Of a DNA stretch of 7,983 nt, positions 4,797 to 7,983 are shown piece by piece; positions within the stretch are counted from its first letter, which is position 1, and each line of letters opens with the position of its first letter. Made by a program: the position numbers and the translations under genes. This DNA is from DATEPR01 sp036503065 (GTDB lineage Bacteria > Actinomycetota > Actinomycetes > Mycobacteriales > Pseudonocardiaceae): positions 1-7,983 of the forward strand of contig DASXXM010000076.1 in assembly GCA_036503065.1 (NCBI GenBank). The letters run 5' to 3'. The notes under the pieces are model-generated. The model worked only from the letters and a program-made list of their open reading frames with translations, had not been told where the DNA came from and ran no database searches.

Positions 4797-6290
4797 TCAG
4801 TGGGATTCGGTGCCGGGCGCGCCCGCGACGCGGAGCAGATCGGCGATGCCGAAGTCGCCGTGGGCGTTGCGCAGGGTGGGCCGCCATCGTGGATAGGCCG
4901 AGCGGTAGGAGTTCGGGTCGGCGTCGAGTAGGCCGATCAGTGTCTCGGCGACGATGCGGGTGCCGACCGGGCCGAGGCGTTCGCCGCGGCCGAGGATCTG
5001 GGCCTCCTTGAGCAGGTAGTAGAACAAGTAGATCGGTCCGGTGGAGTCCAGTTGCTCGTCGCGCAGCGGCTGCTCGCCGACCTTGCGGGCGACGTCCTGG
5101 CCGGAGGGCAGGCCCAGGGTTTCGCTGCGCAACAGGTTGCGGACCGCCAGCGAGGCCAGCGGGCGTGCGAGTGCCCCCGCCTTGGCGCCGGGTACCGCGC
5201 TGACCGGCAGATCCAGCAGTTGGGTGTTCAGTGTGGCGTCGAAGCGCTTCGCGTGCTGCGGCCGCCGGGTGGGACTGGTGTCGAAGAAGAACGAGAAGTC
5301 CACCGCGTGTGCCGCGTCGACCGGTCCGCCGCGCAGATCGCTGCGCGGGGTGGCAGGCGCGTCGGGGTTGTCCGGGAATATCTTGGCGGTGAAGGTGGGG
5401 TTGACCTGGTAGCTGGAGCGAATGCTGGGGTGGCCCAGCGCGCGGAATCCGGCGACGGCGAATTCCACCGGCATGAACGCGTGCTCGCCGGGTCGGTAGA
5501 ACGCGGGTCCGTTGCGTTCGACATCGGCCACCACCTCCTGGTCGCCGACCAGCGGCAGGAACTCATGCACGATCAGCCACTGGTAGTGCCAGCGGGCCAA
5601 CTGTTGCGCCTTCGCGAACACGGTGTCGTAGTAGTTGGCCACGTCCAGCAGCTGATCGAGGGTGGCACCCGGCTGCTCGGTCGGCGGCTCGTCCGGTGGT
5701 TTGGGCCCGACGACGTCGCCGAACACGTCGGTGACCTTCCCGTTCCGCAGGCCGTCGACCAGTGCGTTGTGGAATTTGATGATCGCATGGTGCACTTGGG
5801 CCAGCAGCAGGTTCTCGTCGTTGCGCGGATCACCGATCAGCGCGACACCGCCGCTGGTCCTGGCGAGATCGACACCATCCGGGGACGTGGCCAGTTCGGT
5901 GCCGTGCGAATTCGGGTCGTAAAGATACGGGTGCACTGTCGGACCTGCGCCGTACACGTGGGCAAGGTCCAGCCGGGGCGGCCGGAAGTCGGTGGTCGCG
6001 GCCGCATCGGTGACCTGGCCCAGCACCGTGGTCGGGTCGAACGTGATGTTGTGGTCGATGAACTGGCCCAGGAAGGTGAACCCGGACGGCAGATTCGGAT
6101 TCTCCTCGGCCGGGGTGGTCCGGCCGCCGTCCAGCTTGCCGCCGGGCAGGCCGAATTCCTCGGCCATCGGCAGTCCGGTCGGCGTCCGTGCGGCCAGGGT
6201 GGGAAACATCCGGCCGAACCTGCCGGCCGGCAGGTCGAAGCCGTGCGGGACCTCGACGCCGGACGTTGCGGTTCCATGTAACGCGGTCAT
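4797..6290 (-). CDS. Haem peroxidase of the peroxidase-cyclooxygenase ('animal peroxidase') superfamily
   Basis: A 497-residue protein with the superfamily's catalytic landmarks in order. LGQFIDHN (74-81) supplies the distal His80 and Asp79, the residue that esterifies haem in myeloperoxidase. RLDLAHVYG (106-114) is the conserved loop next to the calcium site. GDPRNDEN (153-160) supplies the catalytic Arg156 and Glu159, the second haem-ester position. RWHYQWLIVHEFLP (233-246) and FRALGHPSIRSSY (282-294) follow, with proximal His287. These enzymes use H2O2 to oxidise halides or organic substrates. Position 81 is Asn where mammalian enzymes have a Ca-binding Asp, and the Met that forms the sulfonium bond in myeloperoxidase is replaced by Asn160. 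No signal peptide is seen, so a cytosolic location is likely. ATG 6290-6288 has GGAGG four bases ahead; the open frame upstream to 6503 looks non-coding. Partner and substrate are unknown. Confidence 0.9.
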   Translation of the reverse strand: MTALHGTATSGVEVPHGFDLPAGRFGRMFPTLAARTPTGLPMAEEFGLPGGKLDGGRTTPAEENPNLPSGFTFLGQFIDHNITFDPTTVLGQVTDAAATTDFRPPRLDLAHVYGAGPTVHPYLYDPNSHGTELATSPDGVDLARTSGGVALIGDPRNDENLLLAQVHHAIIKFHNALVDGLRNGKVTDVFGDVVGPKPPDEPPTEQPGATLDQLLDVANYYDTVFAKAQQLARWHYQWLIVHEFLPLVGDQEVVADVERNGPAFYRPGEHAFMPVEFAVAGFRALGHPSIRSSYQVNPTFTAKIFPDNPDAPATPRSDLRGGPVDAAHAVDFSFFFDTSPTRRPQHAKRFDATLNTQLLDLPVSAVPGAKAGALARPLASLAVRNLLRSETLGLPSGQDVARKVGEQPLRDEQLDSTGPIYLFYYLLKEAQILGRGERLGPVGTRIVAETLIGLLDADPNSYRSAYPRWRPTLRNAHGDFGIADLLRVAGAPGTESH

Positions 6291-6590
6291 ATTTCCTCCG
6301 TGCTGTGACGACAATGGGAAACAGCAGGCAGGGTCGCCAAAGCACGTCAAATAGATGTGCCGTGCACGCGGAATCCCCCCTTGCGGACACGAACGGCGCT
6401 CCCCAAGCGCCTGGCACCGCATCCGTGACGCCAGGTTAGCTACTTCCCGCCGCGCTCGCCAACAATGCATACAGCGGTCGACCGGCGGTCCACTACCGCT
6501 CATTACGGCACAGCCGGAGTCCGCCGCGCGCGCACGACGCGGCCGGGCTTTCCGTGATCTTGTCGCGGAAAGCCCGGCCGGTTGCCTACG
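6291..6590 (-). other. Gene-free stretch with candidate peroxidase promoter and leader hairpins
   Basis: No credible gene is present in these 300 bases. On the minus strand TTGGCG (6462-6457), an 18-base spacer and TAACCT (6438-6433) could be a promoter, giving a leader of about 135 bases for the peroxidase. Near the 5' end of that leader are two adjacent foldable segments. One is 6411-6434, with 9 of 10 positions pairing if wobbles are allowed. The other is 6395-6411, with GGCGCT and AGCGCC around a 5-base loop. They could affect expression or merely reflect GC-rich sequence. The terminator of the 77-aa gene occupies 6540-6580. Confidence 0.3.
6540..6580 (-). terminator. Perfect 15-bp terminator hairpin of the 77-aa peptide gene
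   Basis: CGGCCGGGCTTTCCG (6540-6554) and CGGAAAGCCCGGCCG (6566-6580) are exact reverse complements around an 11-base loop. The hairpin begins 10 bases after the stop codon of the small secreted-protein gene on the minus strand. No U-tract follows. It should insulate the peroxidase gene downstream. Confidence 0.88.
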
Positions 6591-6824
6591 TCAGCCCTCC
6601 GGGAAGATGTACAGGCCGTAGTCGGTGGTACTGCCGACCTGGATCGGGCTGCACCACCATTCCGGACCCCAGAGCGGACGGCCGGCCGCGCCGGCGGCGG
6701 CGCAACTGTCGGCGGAGGGATAGACGCCCTGAAGCGTGGCGGCATGTGCCGCCGTGGCGCCGATGACGGACAGCGTGGCACCCACCGCGGTGGCGGCCGC
6801 GATTGTCGTCAGACGTTTGATCAC
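6591..6824 (-). CDS. Small secreted protein with one Cys pair
   Basis: A 77-residue precursor. Residues 1-28 or 29 are a clear signal peptide: MIKR, hydrophobic LTTIAAATAVGATLSVIGAT, then AHAA as the cleavage region. The mature protein of about 48 residues (from TLQGVYPSADSC) has two cysteines, C41 and C58, likely a disulfide, and is rich in aromatics (WGPEWWC at 52-58; YGLYIF at 69-74). I do not recognise a named family. It is similar in style to small exported proteins of unknown role in actinomycetes. The GTG start (6824-6822) has GGAG 8 bases ahead. It is followed by a strong terminator. The 162-base gap from the upstream GH43-like gene suggests separate transcription, though I found no convincing promoter there. 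Confidence 0.85.
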   Translation of the reverse strand: MIKRLTTIAAATAVGATLSVIGATAAHAATLQGVYPSADSCAAAGAAGRPLWGPEWWCSPIQVGSTTDYGLYIFPEG

Positions 6825-6986
6825 GTTGCTGGCTCCGTTCCGTCTGATACCGTGGATTCGTGTGATCTTCAGAACAGAAAGATTGCCTCGTAACGGTTGA
6901 ATGCTAATGGGACGCGCAACAGAATGCGTGGCCGGGTTTCGTGCAAGCTATCCGCCCGTACCGGTCGCGCTACTGGTCCGGACCAA

Positions 6987-7983
6987 TCAGGTGCATTGCC
7001 ACGGTGCGAACGGCTGCCACAGGGTGCCGGGTGGCGCGGAGTTGCCGCGGAAGATCAACGGCTCGTAGTGCAGCCCGGCCGTGGTTTCGTTGGCCGACCC
7101 GGTCCACAGGTCGATGCCCTCGTAGGCCTGGCCGGCGAGCACGAACACGGTGCGGCCCTGCCCGCCGCACGAGGAGCCGGACAGGTCCCGCCTGCCGGTC
7201 TCGGGTGCACCGAAACCGAGGTTCGGCGGTGCGGTCCACGGGCCGTCCGGCGTCGAGGCGACGGCATATCCGGCGCCGTCTCCGGTGCAGAAGCCACAGT
7301 TCGGGTCCGAATACGTCAGAATCCACAGGTTCGTACCGGCGTCGAGGTAGGCGCCGGGCGACTCGGCCGCGCCGAGGCCACCCAGGTTCGTCGCACCCAC
7401 GCCGGTGCCGTCCGCGCCCCAGAAACTGAGTTGTTCCTCGGACAGGGACTGATCCGCGTTGCTGCACAGCAGGTATGGCGCGGCGCCGACCGGCTGGGCG
7501 AAGCCGAGGTCGCCGTTGCCACCGCAGATCGTCAGGCTCGGCTTGTGCACCGAACCGGACGGCGCGACGTAGCCGCAGGGGCCGCTCGGGCTGTTGCAGC
7601 CCATCACGTAGTAGGCGTTCGCGGTGGTCCGGTTGTAGTCGGCGGGCGCGTTGAACCACAGCAGCCACACGCCGTCGTCGGCGCCCCAACCGGTGCGCTG
7701 GATCATGCGCGGGTTGAAGCACCCGGCGCCCGTCGAGCCGCACTCGGCGACCCACGTCGTGCCGGTCCACGGGTCCACTGAGGACGGACTGAACAACAGG
7801 GCGGGAGGTGTCCATGGGCCGGCGAGCGAGGTCGACGTGGATACGCCGAAGCCGCACCACGGGGTGTTCTGTTGTAGCCACATGAACCTGCAGGCGTACT
7901 CGGTGCCGTACAGGTAGTAGGTGCCGCCGACTTGGTTGATCATGCCGTCGTGCAGGTCCACGCCCGCGATATCGAACGCGGCC
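6987..7983 (-). CDS. Secreted GH43-like five-bladed propeller protein, Cys-rich, 5' end off-window
   Basis: The last 331 residues are visible; the frame is open through base 7982, and the N-terminus, presumably with a signal peptide, is missing. The visible start (VDLHDGMINQVGGTYYLYGT) resembles the first blade of glycoside hydrolase family 43-type proteins, with Asp in the HDG motif near the usual general-base position. NPRMIQRTGWGADDGVWLLW resembles the second blade (compare RPKVIYN...GKWVMW in galactanase-like members). AAESPGAYLDAGTNLWILTYS places a Glu where GH43 has its general acid. Repeated 'xxGPWTxP' turns (SLAGPWTPP, TPDGPWTAPP) fit the family. Twelve cysteines in the visible part imply several disulfides and export. 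GH43-type enzymes cleave arabinan, xylan or galactan chains; activity and substrate are not proven here. No terminator was found after the stop at 6987-6989. Confidence 0.75.
   Translation of the reverse strand, partial: AAFDIAGVDLHDGMINQVGGTYYLYGTEYACRFMWLQQNTPWCGFGVSTSTSLAGPWTPPALLFSPSSVDPWTGTTWVAECGSTGAGCFNPRMIQRTGWGADDGVWLLWFNAPADYNRTTANAYYVMGCNSPSGPCGYVAPSGSVHKPSLTICGGNGDLGFAQPVGAAPYLLCSNADQSLSEEQLSFWGADGTGVGATNLGGLGAAESPGAYLDAGTNLWILTYSDPNCGFCTGDGAGYAVASTPDGPWTAPPNLGFGAPETGRRDLSGSSCGGQGRTVFVLAGQAYEGIDLWTGSANETTAGLHYEPLIFRGNSAPPGTLWQPFAPWQCT

Noticed and set aside
5052..6281. Long open frame (409 codons) on + opposite the peroxidase gene
   Set aside because: It is the mirror of a G/C-biased third-position gene; its translation is Gly/Arg/Val-rich without motifs, whereas the minus-strand frame has all peroxidase signatures.
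6383..6396. CGTTCGT in the peroxidase leader as a third copy of the ECF promoter
   Set aside because: Only 7 of the 10 shared bases are present and no TGTC lies 17 bases upstream.
6411..6462. c-di-AMP (ydaO-type) riboswitch, suggested by AGCTAACCTGGC on the minus strand
   Set aside because: Only a short 3'-end-like string matches; the conserved upstream purine-rich blocks of that riboswitch are absent.
6974..6985. 12-bp palindrome TGGTCCGGACCA right after the stop of the GH43-like gene
   Set aside because: It has no loop and cannot form a terminator hairpin as it stands; no promoter nearby makes an operator convincing.

Overview
The window reads as chromosomal DNA of a high-GC actinomycete. 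Codon third positions are strongly G/C, starts include GTG, several promoters appear to give leaderless transcripts, and secreted proteins carry typical actinobacterial Ala-rich signal peptides. The genus cannot be fixed from this sequence alone. No transposase, integrase, phage gene, tRNA, rRNA or CRISPR array was found.

Layout, left to right. (1) The 3' end of a ureohydrolase (agmatinase-type) gene on + (1-276) meets, 8 bases later, the end of a convergent SRPBCC-fold gene on - (285-758). (2) A small unknown protein on + (893-1147) follows. (3) Next is a secreted WNGTSW-repeat beta-propeller protein on + (1353-2723), with a candidate operator palindrome upstream. (4) On -, an operon encodes a DGPF/YCII-family protein (3949-4311) followed 4 bases later by an ECF42-type sigma factor with a C-terminal TPR region (2607-3944). 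The sigma gene runs antisense into the last 117 bases of the propeller gene. (5) A TfoX-N-like small protein (+, 4418-4741) diverges from that operon. It converges on a bacterial 'animal-type' haem peroxidase (-, 4797-6290), with a strong hairpin between them. (6) On -, a 77-aa secreted peptide gene (6591-6824) has a perfect 15-bp terminator hairpin. Beyond it lies the 3' part of a Cys-rich GH43-like secreted protein (6987 to the right edge).

The most interesting observation is regulatory. The DGPF gene and the SRPBCC gene, about 3.5 kb apart, have the same promoter architecture: TGTC(A/G)(A/G), 17 bases, CGTAGT, with an identical 10-mer CGTTCGTAGT at the -10 end. ECF42 sigma factors are known to be linked to DGPF-protein genes. 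I therefore infer that the sigma factor here drives its own operon and also the SRPBCC gene as a small local regulon. The -35 of the DGPF promoter (TGTCAA) is, read on the other strand, TTGACA, the -35 of the divergent TfoX-like gene, so the two promoters should compete. The extracytoplasmic genes (propeller, 77-aa peptide, GH43-like) and the cytosolic peroxidase have no demonstrable link to this regulon beyond proximity.
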